This document shows positions 18,104 to 26,912 of a stretch of DNA of 64,000 nt, piece after piece. Made by a program: the position numbers and the translations under genes. Origin of the DNA: Flavobacterium sp. NRK F7 (GTDB taxonomy: Bacteria; Bacteroidota; Bacteroidia; Flavobacteriales; Flavobacteriaceae); assembly GCF_024054195.1 (NCBI RefSeq), contig NZ_JAMXLB010000001.1, positions 1,915,624 through 1,979,623 on the forward strand, read 5' to 3'. The stretch's first letter is position 1. Each line of letters opens with the position of its first letter. The notes beneath the pieces were generated by a model. The model saw only the letters and a list, made by a program, of their open reading frames with translations. It made no database searches and had not been told where the DNA came from.

Positions 18104-18120
18104 GTAATGTTACTTTTTTA

Positions 18121-18128
18121 CAAATTTA
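18121..18128 (-). promoter_or_regulatory. -7 element upstream of the membrane protein gene
   Basis: TAAATTTG on the minus strand fits TAnnTTTG; no clear -33 box is seen. Confidence 0.35.
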
Positions 18129-18168
18129 AAAGCATATAGTAAAGTAGTAATTCAAAGCATTATTTATT

Positions 18169-18591
18169 TCATTCTTCTTCCAAAGCTATTACTACACTGC
18201 CACTAAAAATATCATGCAGGGCTCTTCCTTTGTTATTAAGTAAAATGAAAATAAGTGATAGCCAACCTAAGGAAAATTTTAAGACAAAGCGAAATAAAGA
18301 TTGAAAAAAGTTAAGTTTTTTAGTTGTATCGTTATTTTTTCGAATTCTAATATTGCTTCTGTAATTTCCGAACGTGCCATTTAATGTGATAAAGATAGGT
18401 TCATACATTACAATAGCGATAAATAATATGATACGTAAGGTATCGGAAGTGTTATTCATATCGTTAAGAATTTCACTTAATAAATAAATGATTCCAACAA
18501 TTGTGATTGTATCTATAGTGGTTGATTTGATTCTATCGAGAACTGAAGCGTAATTTATTTCAGCATTGTAATTAATGTTATCTGGTGTCAT
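18169..18591 (-). CDS. RDD family membrane protein
   Basis: A 140-residue protein with three hydrophobic helices and the RDD-family pattern. The arginine region is ASVLDRIKSTTIDTITIVG near residue 16, and the C-terminal GRALHDIFSGSVVI motif is near 122. RDD proteins are small membrane proteins, some implicated in ion transport; no substrate can be assigned. It is shorter than the RDD protein at 26913-27653 and lies beside the repeat-filled gap. Confidence 0.75.
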   Translation of the reverse strand: MTPDNINYNAEINYASVLDRIKSTTIDTITIVGIIYLLSEILNDMNNTSDTLRIILFIAIVMYEPIFITLNGTFGNYRSNIRIRKNNDTTKKLNFFQSLFRFVLKFSLGWLSLIFILLNNKGRALHDIFSGSVVIALEEE

Positions 18592-18691
18592 TTTAAATGG
18601 ATAAAGTTATTTTATAAAAAGTAATGCTTTATTTTTTTCAAATCTAGACTTTTGTTTCAAATCTTGCAAGAATAATGTGTTTTAGAGATAA

Positions 18692-19273
18692 GCTTCTCGA
18701 CTGCGCTCGAAGTGACACTGGAATGTTTGAAGTGATAAAATAGAAAAACCATCGGTTAGATTTGATAGAAAGTTTGATTGTAATAAAGGGATGTTTACGT
18801 TCTCGATACATTTTTATTCCATTGCATTCCATAAAAACACTTGAACTGACGGATGGTTGAATTTATTATTGTTTTAGAATGGCTTCTCGACTGCGCTCGA
18901 AGTGACAGGGAATTTTTATAAATAAAACTTCTCGATTGCGCTTAAAGTGACAATGGTGTGGTTGAAGTGATAAAATAGAAAAATCATCGGTTTGATTTGA
19001 TAGAAAGTTTGATTGTAATAAAGAGGTGTTTACGTTCTCGATACATTTTTATTCCATTGCATTCCATAAAAACACTCGAACTGACGGATGGGGGGAATTA
19101 TTGTTTTAGATAGGCTTCTCGACTGCGCTCGAAGTGACAAGGGCTTTTTTTAAAATAAGGCTTTTCGACTGCGCTCGAAGTGACACTGTGTTTTTTAATA
19201 AAGCTTCTCGACTGCGCTCGAAGTGACATTGCATTTTTATAAATAAGGCTTCTCGATTGCGCTCGAAGTGACA
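18692..19273 (+). repeat. Cluster of seven TCGA palindromic repeats, all in one orientation
   Basis: The unit is GCTTCTCGACTGCGCTCGAAGTGACA, given here in two parts: GCTTCTCGACTGC and GCTCGAAGTGACA. Copies are at 18692-18717, 18882-18907, 18928-18952 (degenerate), 19114-19139, 19160-19185 (one change), 19203-19228 and 19248-19273 (one change). Two TCGA tetramers flank a 6-base loop and can pair imperfectly. Similar elements recur in flavobacterial genomes, where they are often mis-annotated as short proteins. Confidence 0.9.
18727..19113 (+). repeat. 235-base-period duplication inside the repeat cluster
   Basis: Segments 18727-18856 and 18962-19091 align without gaps at an offset of 235 bases, with about five differences in 130 positions. 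Looser similarity continues to 18881 and 19113. Each copy carries a long-loop repeat form (18800-18850 and 19035-19085). Confidence 0.85.
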
Positions 19274-19340
19274 TAATTGAAAACCATCTGTCAAAACAAA
19301 TTTTGCAGATGGTTTTGAATAGGATTGCTATTATGTTTCC

Positions 19341-19832
19341 TTATTTTAAGGATTGGATTAATTGTTCTAAGTTGGTTAAACTTGCTTTGAAGCCTTCTTT
19401 GAAGCCCATTTCGATCATTCGCTCCATACGTTCTAAAGATTCATTGTAAATGGTGATTGCGACTGTAGTTCTTCCCTGTTCTTCTGTAAAAGTGAAATCC
19501 CAATCGGAGCCTGTTGGGGCTGGGTTTTCATCTTTATCGGCAAACGTATTGAAGAATTGAAAATTGGTCTTTGGAGTAATGGATTTGTATTGTTGAATGA
19601 TCCAACCTTCTTGACCGTCTGGACTTACCATAGCATAGAAGCGTTTGCCCCCTTCGGTAAAATTCATGTATTTGGTTTTTGCTTGAAAAGGAGCAGGTGC
19701 TACCCATTGATCTAAGAGTTCGGCTTTGGTAAAAGCATCCCAAACCAAATTTAAATTTGCATCAAATTCTCTAGTGATGTAAACGGTTTGTGCTTTTTTA
19801 TCTACGGTAAAATCAAATTTTAATGTGCTCAT
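19341..19832 (-). CDS. SRPBCC (AHSA1-type) domain protein
   Basis: A 163-residue single-domain protein of the START/Bet v1-like superfamily. It opens with [33 protein letters not shown] (about 17-49) and ends with the long helix [24 protein letters not shown]. Members bind hydrophobic ligands or act on chaperones. In many bacteria such genes are paired with an ArsR-type repressor, but none is next to this one. A strong promoter with operator-like repeats lies 90-121 bases upstream. It ends 67 bases from the repeat cluster. Confidence 0.85.
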   Translation of the reverse strand: MSTLKFDFTVDKKAQTVYITREFDANLNLVWDAFTKAELLDQWVAPAPFQAKTKYMNFTEGGKRFYAMVSPDGQEGWIIQQYKSITPKTNFQFFNTFADKDENPAPTGSDWDFTFTEEQGRTTVAITIYNESLERMERMIEMGFKEGFKASLTNLEQLIQSLK

Positions 19833-19905
19833 TGGTTTGTCTTTTAAGGTTTAAACTTACTATTTTCTAATTTCAATTTATTTATTTTATATCTAAAAAT
19901 AAATA

Positions 19906-19953
19906 CGAAACTATTTGGTTGCAAATATATACGCAACTTTTTGGTTTCGCAAA
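19906..19953 (-). promoter_or_regulatory. Promoter of the SRPBCC gene with two operator-like dyads
   Basis: On the minus strand TTTG (19953-19950), 20 bases, then TATATTTG (19929-19922), a perfect promoter. Overlaying it are two related 17-base sites, 19906-19922 (CGAAACTATTTGGTTGC) and 19933-19949 (GCAACTTTTTGGTTTCG), which start 27 bases apart. As inverted arms they match at 12 of 17 positions. Confidence 0.65.
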
Positions 19954-20050
19954 TGTTTTTGCATATTTTTTTTGGGTTAGGGTCTAATTTATAATGAATT
20001 AGTAAAGATGAATACCTTTACAGGAAGTGAGTTAGGAGTTGGAAAATTGT

Positions 20051-20446
20051 TTATTTTAGTTTGACAAATTTTCCCGAATGAGAAATAACATGTAAATTGA
20101 CTCTCTTTACAAAAGAAAGGGTGTCTTTAGTACAACTTGTAATTTCATAATAAGGTATTCCATCTGTTATTATTTTTTTCTGGAATTCCGTTAGTGTGCC
20201 TGAAGGTTTTGAAAGTGGTTTAAAACGGAACGTATTTTCTCCTAGATTTTCGATTATAAAATTTTGATTGGGATTGCCATTTATTTCAGTAACTACTTGG
20301 TCTTTAATTTCAAATTCAAATTTGGGATAATTTGAAAATTGTGGGTCATACAAGACTTTGTAGTGACCTTCTTGTAAAATACAAGGTGTTTGTAAGTTGT
20401 TTAAACTAGTAGATACTAGTAAAAATAAGTAAACAAGATTTTTCAA
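20051..20446 (-). CDS. small exported protein of unknown function
   Basis: A 131-residue protein with a probable signal peptide (MKNLVYLFLLVSTSLNNLQ). The rest is rich in beta-strand patterns (GHYKVLYDPQF, FEFEIKDQVVTEINGNPNQNFIIENLGENTFRFKPL) and has two cysteines (22 and 103) that could form a disulphide. The start appears to be TTG (20446). No family is recognised. It lies 41 bases downstream of the DUF58 gene on the same strand and may be the last gene of that operon. Confidence 0.6.
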   Translation of the reverse strand: MKNLVYLFLLVSTSLNNLQTPCILQEGHYKVLYDPQFSNYPKFEFEIKDQVVTEINGNPNQNFIIENLGENTFRFKPLSKPSGTLTEFQKKIITDGIPYYEITSCTKDTLSFVKRVNLHVISHSGKFVKLK

Positions 20447-20487
20447 TTTTAGGCTGCAATATTTAAATAAAGATACTGAAAATTAAG

Positions 20488-21822
20488 CTATAAAATGCCT
20501 CTTGCTTTAATTTCTAGGTATTTATTAATAGTATCTAGAGTTAGATTTTCTGGTTGGGTTAACACGGAATAAATACCATATTTTCTCAATTCGTTTACAA
20601 TAAGTCTTTTTTCGAAAGCAAATTTTTCAGCAATTACTTTGTCATAAATTTCTTGAACGGTTTCTGCTTTTTTCTCAATTAAATCATTGAGTTCGGTATT
20701 ATTAAAAAAGACAACTACTACTAAATGATTTTTAGCAATTCCTTTTAAATAGGGTAATTGACGGTGTAAGGCATCTAAGGTTTCAAAATTGGTATACAAC
20801 ATAATCAAACTGCGGTGATTGATATGTTTTTTGATGTCGACATAGAGTCTACTATAATCACTTTCAAAGAAATCGGTTTTAATATTGTACAGACTTTCCA
20901 TAATGTTTTGCATTTGGTTTTGTCTTTTTTCAGCTACCACACGATTTTCTACTTTTTTTGAAAAAGCAAACATTCCGGCTTTGTCTTGCTTTTTGATAAT
21001 TACATTTGATAAAACCAATGTAGCATTAATCGCATAATCCAGTAAGCTCAGTCCATTAAAAGGCATTTTCATTACACGACCTTTATCGATGACCATGTAT
21101 ACATTTTGCGATTTTTCATCTTGAAATTGATTCACCATTAATTGGTTGCGTTTGGCAGTTGCTTTCCAGTTAATGGTACGAATATCATCCCCTTGTACAT
21201 ATTCTTTAATTTGTTCAAATTCCATGGTATGCCCAATACGTCTGATTTTTTTCAAACCGTATTGAAACAAATGATTGGAAAAAGCCATTAAATCATACTT
21301 GCGTAATTGTATGTAAGAAGGGTAAGTGGGCACCATTTCATCTTTACTGAACGTGTACCTTTTAGCAACCAAGCCAAGTGGAGAGCTCGCATAGAAATTA
21401 ACACTTCCAAAAAAGTATTCCCCACGTGCTGTGGGTCTTAAAAAATATTGGTATTCATCGTTAGATGTGGCTTTTATTTTTCGTTTAACTTCAAAATTGC
21501 GTTGTTGAAATTGTGTGGGTATTTCATCAATAATTTTGGCTTGTACAGGAAAAGTATATTTGTTTTTGATTTTAATTACGATGGGGTTTTCGTCACCATT
21601 AGATAATTTTTCAGGAGTTATTCTGGTAGCTTCAATTTTGTGACCAAAACCAAAGAGTAAAAGAATATCAATAAGTACGAATACCAATAAGACAAATAGT
21701 AGGTACCAACACGCATTGTATAGGCTTGGGAACAAATACGAAACAACAAATAGGGTAATGATACCCATGAGGCAATAAAAAAGGAAATTATTGAGATACA
21801 GTTGTTTTAGGAATTGTTTCAT
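20488..21822 (-). CDS. DUF58 domain-containing protein
   Basis: A 444-residue protein with two N-terminal membrane helices (about 15-60), a beta-rich middle and the DUF58 signature IKEYVQGDDIRTINWKATAKRNQLMVNQF near residue 205. A von Willebrand A-like fold with VYMVIDKGR follows. DUF58 proteins are usually encoded beside MoxR ATPases and are thought to work with them in assembly or maturation of envelope proteins; the biochemical role is unsettled. It follows the MoxR gene by 40 bases in a long minus-strand operon. Confidence 0.85.
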   Translation of the reverse strand: MKQFLKQLYLNNFLFYCLMGIITLFVVSYLFPSLYNACWYLLFVLLVFVLIDILLLFGFGHKIEATRITPEKLSNGDENPIVIKIKNKYTFPVQAKIIDEIPTQFQQRNFEVKRKIKATSNDEYQYFLRPTARGEYFFGSVNFYASSPLGLVAKRYTFSKDEMVPTYPSYIQLRKYDLMAFSNHLFQYGLKKIRRIGHTMEFEQIKEYVQGDDIRTINWKATAKRNQLMVNQFQDEKSQNVYMVIDKGRVMKMPFNGLSLLDYAINATLVLSNVIIKKQDKAGMFAFSKKVENRVVAEKRQNQMQNIMESLYNIKTDFFESDYSRLYVDIKKHINHRSLIMLYTNFETLDALHRQLPYLKGIAKNHLVVVVFFNNTELNDLIEKKAETVQEIYDKVIAEKFAFEKRLIVNELRKYGIYSVLTQPENLTLDTINKYLEIKARGIL

Positions 21823-21862
21823 GGTATACGAGTACTATGTTTTTCTAATTTATGAGCCTTTA

Positions 21863-22963
21863 TTATCTAGGAATTTCTACAGAATCGATAATTTGTTTGA
21901 TGATTACGGTACTTGTAACCCCTTCCATTTCACGTTCTGGAGTAACTACTACACGGTGTTGTAAAACTGGAATAGCAGCTTCTTTAATATCTTCTGGTGT
22001 AACAAAATCACGGTTTTTAAGAGCAGCAAAACCTTTAGCTGCATTTAAAATAGCTATCGAAGCTCTAGGAGAAGCCCCTAAATATAAGAATGGGTTTTCT
22101 CTTGTGTTTAATACAATTTTAGCGATATATTCTACTAAATGAGGCTCAATTAAAATCTGTTTCACTAAGCTTTGGAAATGCAGGATATTGCTCTTCTCAA
22201 TCACTTTAACAATGGCTGCTAATTTATCGTTGTTTTGTAATTCGTTTTCTTTTTGAAGAATGGCAATTTCTTCTTGAAGATTTGGATATCCAATATCTAT
22301 TTTAAATAAGAAACGATCTAGTTGTGCTTCTGGTAAACGGTAAGTTCCTTCTTGTTCAATTGGATTTTGTGTAGCAATAACTAAGAAAGGTAAGTCTAGC
22401 GAATAAGTAGTACCATCTGCAGTAATTTGACGTTCTTCCATTACTTCGAAAAGAGCAGCTTGTGTTTTTGCAGGAGCACGGTTGATTTCGTCAATAAGTA
22501 CAAAGTTAGAAAATATAGGTCCTTTTTTAAATTCGAAAGTTGTTTTAGCTAAATCAAAAACAGAAGTACCAATAATATCCGATGGCATTAAATCGGGTGT
22601 AAACTGAATACGGCTAAAATCGAGACTTAAGGTTCTAGAAAGTAATTTGGCAGTGATTGTTTTGGCTACACCAGGAACCCCTTCTAAAAGTACGTGACCA
22701 TTTGAAAGTATGGCTACCAATAATTGGTCAATCATTTTAGATTGTCCTACAATAACTTTTCCAATTTCTGCTTTTACCTGATCTACACTTTGTTGTAAAG
22801 GAGCTAAATCCAAACGCGTTTTAAAATTTAGATTGTCAGTAGCCACTTCATTAGCCATAGGATTCGTTTGTTCCATCGTATGTTCAGCAGCTTGCTCCAT
22901 TTGAGATTCACTATTGTGCTCGTTTACGTTTTGGTTTTCTGGGTTTTCAAAATTATTTTCCAT
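21863..22963 (-). CDS. MoxR-family AAA+ ATPase
   Basis: A 366-residue AAA+ protein with a Gln/Glu/Asn-rich N-terminal tail (about 1-45). The Walker A motif GVPGVAKT is near 118 and Walker B FVLIDEINRAP near 176. It also has the sensor 1 segment LVIATQNPIEQEGTYRLPEAQLDRFLF and the lid block GASPRASIAILNAAKGFAAL. MoxR ATPases act as chaperones for metalloenzyme or envelope protein maturation, usually with a von Willebrand A or DUF58 partner, which follows here. The upstream DUF4350 gene ends 66 bases away. Confidence 0.9.
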   Translation of the reverse strand: MENNFENPENQNVNEHNSESQMEQAAEHTMEQTNPMANEVATDNLNFKTRLDLAPLQQSVDQVKAEIGKVIVGQSKMIDQLLVAILSNGHVLLEGVPGVAKTITAKLLSRTLSLDFSRIQFTPDLMPSDIIGTSVFDLAKTTFEFKKGPIFSNFVLIDEINRAPAKTQAALFEVMEERQITADGTTYSLDLPFLVIATQNPIEQEGTYRLPEAQLDRFLFKIDIGYPNLQEEIAILQKENELQNNDKLAAIVKVIEKSNILHFQSLVKQILIEPHLVEYIAKIVLNTRENPFLYLGASPRASIAILNAAKGFAALKNRDFVTPEDIKEAAIPVLQHRVVVTPEREMEGVTSTVIIKQIIDSVEIPR

Positions 22964-23029
22964 ATGGTTTCTTTTACTTATTCTTCTTTTTTTTGGAACT
23001 TTAATGTAAGAATTAAAGCCTTTGTTATT

Positions 23030-24208
23030 TTATAAATTTAGTTTTTCTAATGCTTTATTAAAAGCAATTAAATCATTTTCAGAACTGTCAAGCTGATTTC
23101 TATATTTTTTGATTAAATGAATTACAGTTTCAATTTCTGCTTTATTTTTTCCTGTTTTTTGATGCAAACGATTGATAAAAGATTCATTTAAATCGAACGT
23201 ATCAATTAGGTATTCATTACGTATTTTTTCTAAAAAGAATTTGATTTTTTTAGAGATGATGTCATGATGATTTCCTTCCTGATAATATAAATTTCCTATG
23301 GTTTTAGTAAAATCTATAGTTGTATTTTTTAACGGTTCTACGATAGGAATGACACGTTGTTTTCTTTTAGCATTGAAGAACATGAAAATCAATAAACTTA
23401 GGATGGCAATTTTCCAAGCCCAATTTAGAGCGGGCTGACTAAAAATATACCCCATTTTATCTTTAATTTGATCTCGAGTTCCTTCTAGGTACCAAAATAT
23501 TTTTGGGTCTTCAATATAAGAAAGCACCTCTTCAGCATACTTGTAATTGTCTTTTTTGAGCAAATAATAATTGGTAAACGCAACGGGTTGTGTATGTAAA
23601 TAAAAATAACCATTCACGTGCGGAATCCTAATAAAATTAACCAAACTGTCTTTGTCTTTAGTTCTTTGGTACCCTAAAATTTCTGTTCGAGTGGAATCAA
23701 ATTGATTAAAATACACATTATCTGTTCCTTTCAGATAACTATATTCTTTTCCTTTATTAGCTGATAAATACAAAGAGTCCGTAAAAATATTGCTGTAAGA
23801 ATAATTAAAATCTAAAGTATCTCTAAATTTTATTGGAAAGTTACTGGCACTTACAAAAGCAGTATTGCCGTGCGAAACAAAATAGAGCAATTCTTGAGCC
23901 GATTCATCATCTAAATTAGACATTCCATCTATGTATAAAACGGTTCCTTGCGTAGTGTAAGCCGTATCTTGATAAGAAAACTGGTCGTCTAAAAATTCAT
24001 AAGGTGTTTCACCAAAACGCGTTATTTTTTGCGATTGAAACAAGCTATCTATTTCTTTATTCAATACAAATAGTCCAAATGGAATTTTATCTTTACTACT
24101 AAAGGTTGGATTCCAATTTATTGGTTTCGGTTTATTGGCATCAATTGTAATTATTCCAATGAGAATAAGTACTAGAATGAAGACATATATTTTAATACTT
24201 TTTGGCAT
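23030..24208 (-). CDS. DUF4350 domain-containing membrane protein
   Basis: A 392-residue protein with an N-terminal membrane helix (about 5-23), an extracytoplasmic domain containing the DUF4350-type segment TVLYIDGMSNLDDESAQELLYFVSHGNTAFV (about 90-120), and a second helix (about 265-281). A charged cytoplasmic tail follows. It sits in the MoxR/DUF58 operon, immediately after the DUF4129 gene (2-base gap), as in other Bacteroidetes. Its function is unknown; it is probably part of a membrane complex with its neighbours. Confidence 0.75.
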   Translation of the reverse strand: MPKSIKIYVFILVLILIGIITIDANKPKPINWNPTFSSKDKIPFGLFVLNKEIDSLFQSQKITRFGETPYEFLDDQFSYQDTAYTTQGTVLYIDGMSNLDDESAQELLYFVSHGNTAFVSASNFPIKFRDTLDFNYSYSNIFTDSLYLSANKGKEYSYLKGTDNVYFNQFDSTRTEILGYQRTKDKDSLVNFIRIPHVNGYFYLHTQPVAFTNYYLLKKDNYKYAEEVLSYIEDPKIFWYLEGTRDQIKDKMGYIFSQPALNWAWKIAILSLLIFMFFNAKRKQRVIPIVEPLKNTTIDFTKTIGNLYYQEGNHHDIISKKIKFFLEKIRNEYLIDTFDLNESFINRLHQKTGKNKAEIETVIHLIKKYRNQLDSSENDLIAFNKALEKLNL

Positions 24209-24210
24209 AA

Positions 24211-24993
24211 TTACGTATTTGCAATTGCTTTTTCAAAAGCTTTTTCAGCTTTGGAAAAATCGGTTTCATTAATTTCAAATTCTCCGTACCAACTATATTC
24301 ATAGATATAGGATAAATATTTAAAATTTTCTTTTAAGGTTGGAGATTGAATTTCGTATAAATAATCGGAATTGGTTTTTTCAATATCCCATTCAATAATT
24401 TCTTTATCCGATAACGATTTCAATAACCATAGATAATAATAACGGATAGTTAATCGGTATTCCTTGTTTGATTTTGACTGCTGAATGATTTCTTTAAAAT
24501 CTATAGTATGGATATTTTCTTCCACCATTTCAGAGACTATAATTTTCTTTTTATTTTTAGAGAAAACCCATTGGCCTTCTTTATTAATGATCAAACGAAC
24601 AATTAAATAAATTACGAAGCCAATAATGATAAAGGCGATAATTTTCATAAAAATCTCAAATCCAGAGAGCGTATTATCTACGTCTCTAAAATCAAATAAA
24701 CGACTAAAGAAATCTTTTATGGCTTTCCAAAAGCGATCCCAAGCTGTTTGTTTCTTAGAATCAATTATGGTTTCATATTGATATTCTTTGGATTGATAAC
24801 GTTCTTTAAATTTAGGGTCAAAATGTTTAGGTGTAATTTCCCAAGAATCTTCGAATACATCTTCTGTTTGTAAGGAGTCTATTCTTGTGACCAAATCATT
24901 TTCGATTACTGAAAGTGTGTCCGAATAGTTTTCCGATTGCGAATAACAGCAAAGGGAAAACAGTAGGATGAGTATGTAACTTATTTTATTCAC
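24211..24993 (-). CDS. DUF4129 domain-containing membrane protein
   Basis: A 260-residue protein with a signal peptide (NKISYILILLFSLCCYSQ), an extracytoplasmic stretch and one membrane helix (about 130-150). The C-terminal DUF4129 domain (LTIRYYYLWLLKSLSDKEIIEWDIEKTNSDYL) is near residue 185. I prefer the GTG at 24993, which gives a tidy signal peptide and an 8-base overlap with the upstream gene. A TTG at 25005 is possible. The family usually occurs with transglutaminase-like or MoxR/DUF58 genes, as here. Confidence 0.75.
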   Translation of the reverse strand: MNKISYILILLFSLCCYSQSENYSDTLSVIENDLVTRIDSLQTEDVFEDSWEITPKHFDPKFKERYQSKEYQYETIIDSKKQTAWDRFWKAIKDFFSRLFDFRDVDNTLSGFEIFMKIIAFIIIGFVIYLIVRLIINKEGQWVFSKNKKKIIVSEMVEENIHTIDFKEIIQQSKSNKEYRLTIRYYYLWLLKSLSDKEIIEWDIEKTNSDYLYEIQSPTLKENFKYLSYIYEYSWYGEFEINETDFSKAEKAFEKAIANT

Positions 24994-25927
24994 TGTCAGA
25001 GCCAATTAAATCGATATCACTTTTGATTGAAATATTTTCTTTTTCATCTGTAAGACTATAAAAGATGATACCTTGATTTATAAAAATAAGATTTTGTAAG
25101 GTATAATTTGAAATAGTAGCAATTACTAAAACAGCAGATACAACTATACTCATCGTTGAAAACGTTTCTTCCTGATTCACTTGTGGGTCCATATTGGAAA
25201 AAATACCCCAAATACCTAATAAATAAGGTACCATTGTAAAAACAGAATAAATAATATAATAGATGAGGTACATAATCATGGTTGAACCTACTATAGGCCA
25301 AAACTTTGATTTGAGCAATTCAAATCCGTTACCAACCGATTTTAAATAATCGTTTTCGGTAGAAATATAATCATAATAACTTAATTTAATCCAGCTGAAA
25401 AGGGCAGGAATTAGTATTATTAATAAAGGAATTCCAATTATAATAATGCTTAATAAAATAAGAAGTGTTACAGTTATGGCTATTATGGGAAGAAAAACTA
25501 AAATAGAAGCTAGAAAAAACAATATTGTCTTGCCTAATTTTACTTTCATGGTTTGAAAAATACTTTGTGTTGTAATGTCACTTTTAGTGCTAACTAATTT
25601 TAAATAGCTAATAGGAAAAGAATAGCTCACAAAACTGATAAAAAGGATTGCAAAAAAAGAGATTATTCCTAAAAAAATAAATATGGGAATATTGTTCATT
25701 AAGTCATTTAAAAGTTGGTTTTCACCAAAATTTTGAGAATTTACAGACGAAAAAAGAGCATCCATATAAACTTTCATAGCAAAATAGATACAGACTACTA
25801 AAATTAATAACAACGGACCGTTGATAATAAAATAATTTTTAAAATAGTTTTTTCCTTCTAATTTTAAGAAAGCAAAAGTGTCGCTTATGAATTCGCTAAA
25901 CCCTCTTTTTTTGTATAATTGAAACAT
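24986..25927 (-). CDS. polytopic membrane protein of the MoxR locus
   Basis: A 313-residue protein with about six hydrophobic segments (around 35-52, 80-105, 133-155, 156-178, 213-240 and 258-285) and a charged C-terminus. It has no enzyme motif. It resembles the uncharacterised membrane proteins that follow SpoIIM in Bacteroidetes MoxR operons. It overlaps the next gene by 8 bases and follows SpoIIM after 1 base, so tight co-expression is expected. A looser analogue, by layout only, is the protein at 58723-59520. Confidence 0.7.
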   Translation of the reverse strand: MFQLYKKRGFSEFISDTFAFLKLEGKNYFKNYFIINGPLLLILVVCIYFAMKVYMDALFSSVNSQNFGENQLLNDLMNNIPIFIFLGIISFFAILFISFVSYSFPISYLKLVSTKSDITTQSIFQTMKVKLGKTILFFLASILVFLPIIAITVTLLILLSIIIIGIPLLIILIPALFSWIKLSYYDYISTENDYLKSVGNGFELLKSKFWPIVGSTMIMYLIYYIIYSVFTMVPYLLGIWGIFSNMDPQVNQEETFSTMSIVVSAVLVIATISNYTLQNLIFINQGIIFYSLTDEKENISIKSDIDLIGSDSE

Positions 25928-25928
25928 A

Positions 25929-26891
25929 TTATTTTTTAACTTTTTTATGTACGATAAAGGGATATATTAAATAGTAAAAACTAATTAAACCTAAAGTGCT
26001 AAGAATAATTCCAACACTTAAAAAATGAGGCATATCTATCGAATAACGAGTAATAAAACCTTCTAAAAAACCTGCCATGACTGTAAAAGGCATAGTGCTT
26101 AAAAATATTTTAAAAGTATTTTTAAAACCAATTTTAAAAGAATTAAAACGAGAAAATGTTTTTGGAAATAGGATACTAGCACCTAAAGCAAAACCAGCAC
26201 CTGCTTCAATAACCATTCCAAAAATTTCCATAGAACCATGAATCCAAATTCCTCTTACGCTTTCCCAAAACACACCTTGTTGATAAAAAAAGGTTTGAAA
26301 AGACCCTAGCATAATACAATTTTGTAATAAAACAAAAAAAGTACCGATACCAATAAAAATGCCTGAAAAATAGGATAAAGCTCCTACTTTTAAATTATTC
26401 CAAGTAATACCTATATAACTACCCCAATTGCTACCACTTTTATAAACCGCAACAGGATTACCGTCTTTAATATTTTCTAGAGTCATGTTCACATAGTCGT
26501 CTCCCATTATTAAACGAGGAAAGGTATCGTCATTTAAGGCTGAAACCACACCAATAGAAGTTAAAATAGTAAAAAAAAGGAAAGCATATAAAATATATCT
26601 TCTGTATTCATAAACCAAAAGCGGAACTTCTGTTTTAAAAAAATATAACAAACGATTACTATCTTCTCTTTTTGTTTTATAAATTTTTTGGTAGGTTTGC
26701 GAAGCTAAATAATTTAGATAAACCACAGTCTTACTTTTTGAGTAGTAAGTTTGAGCATAAGCCAAATCATTCACTAAATGAATGTATAAATTGGCCAATT
26801 CATCTGGATTTTTTTTAGTTTTACCAAAAATAGCTTGTTCAAATTCAAGCCATTTTTCTTTATTTTGCTTAATAAATGCTACTTCTCTCAT
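25929..26891 (-). CDS. SpoIIM-family (DUF95) membrane protein
   Basis: A 320-residue polytopic protein with a cytoplasmic N-terminal helical part (to about 100), then five or six helices. It carries the family-type segment WGSYIGITWNNLKVGALSYFSGIFIGIGTFFVLLQN and IHGSMEIFGMVIEAGAGFALG (about 155-240). In sporulators SpoIIM acts in a peptidoglycan-remodelling complex. In non-sporulating Bacteroidetes the role is unknown, but the gene is usually linked with MoxR, DUF58 and RDD genes, as here. It appears to be the first gene of a seven-gene minus-strand operon. Its start lies 21 bases from the divergent RDD gene. Confidence 0.85.
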   Translation of the reverse strand: MREVAFIKQNKEKWLEFEQAIFGKTKKNPDELANLYIHLVNDLAYAQTYYSKSKTVVYLNYLASQTYQKIYKTKREDSNRLLYFFKTEVPLLVYEYRRYILYAFLFFTILTSIGVVSALNDDTFPRLIMGDDYVNMTLENIKDGNPVAVYKSGSNWGSYIGITWNNLKVGALSYFSGIFIGIGTFFVLLQNCIMLGSFQTFFYQQGVFWESVRGIWIHGSMEIFGMVIEAGAGFALGASILFPKTFSRFNSFKIGFKNTFKIFLSTMPFTVMAGFLEGFITRYSIDMPHFLSVGIILSTLGLISFYYLIYPFIVHKKVKK

Positions 26892-26912
26892 GAGGTGCTA
26901 AAATAAAAAAAT

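Larger units (their letters stand above)
18592..19340. other. 749-base gene-free stretch filled with repeats
   Basis: The space between the RDD and SRPBCC genes holds seven copies of the 26-base TCGA repeat, two copies of a long-loop form of the same element, and a 235-base-spaced duplication. Short open frames across it are produced by the repeats and are not genes. I see no complete gene, transposase or tRNA. Confidence 0.8.

Noticed and set aside
18644..18832. Short minus-strand frame in the repeat region
   Set aside because: Its codons come from the TCGA repeats and the duplicated block; no family or start signal.
18692..19273. CRISPR array
   Set aside because: Repeats are unevenly spaced, some spacers are only 20-30 bases and others much longer and duplicated, and no cas genes are present.
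19106..19294. Short minus-strand frame with CHFER/SREAL-type repeats
   Set aside because: This is the known translation artefact of the repeat units at 19114-19273.
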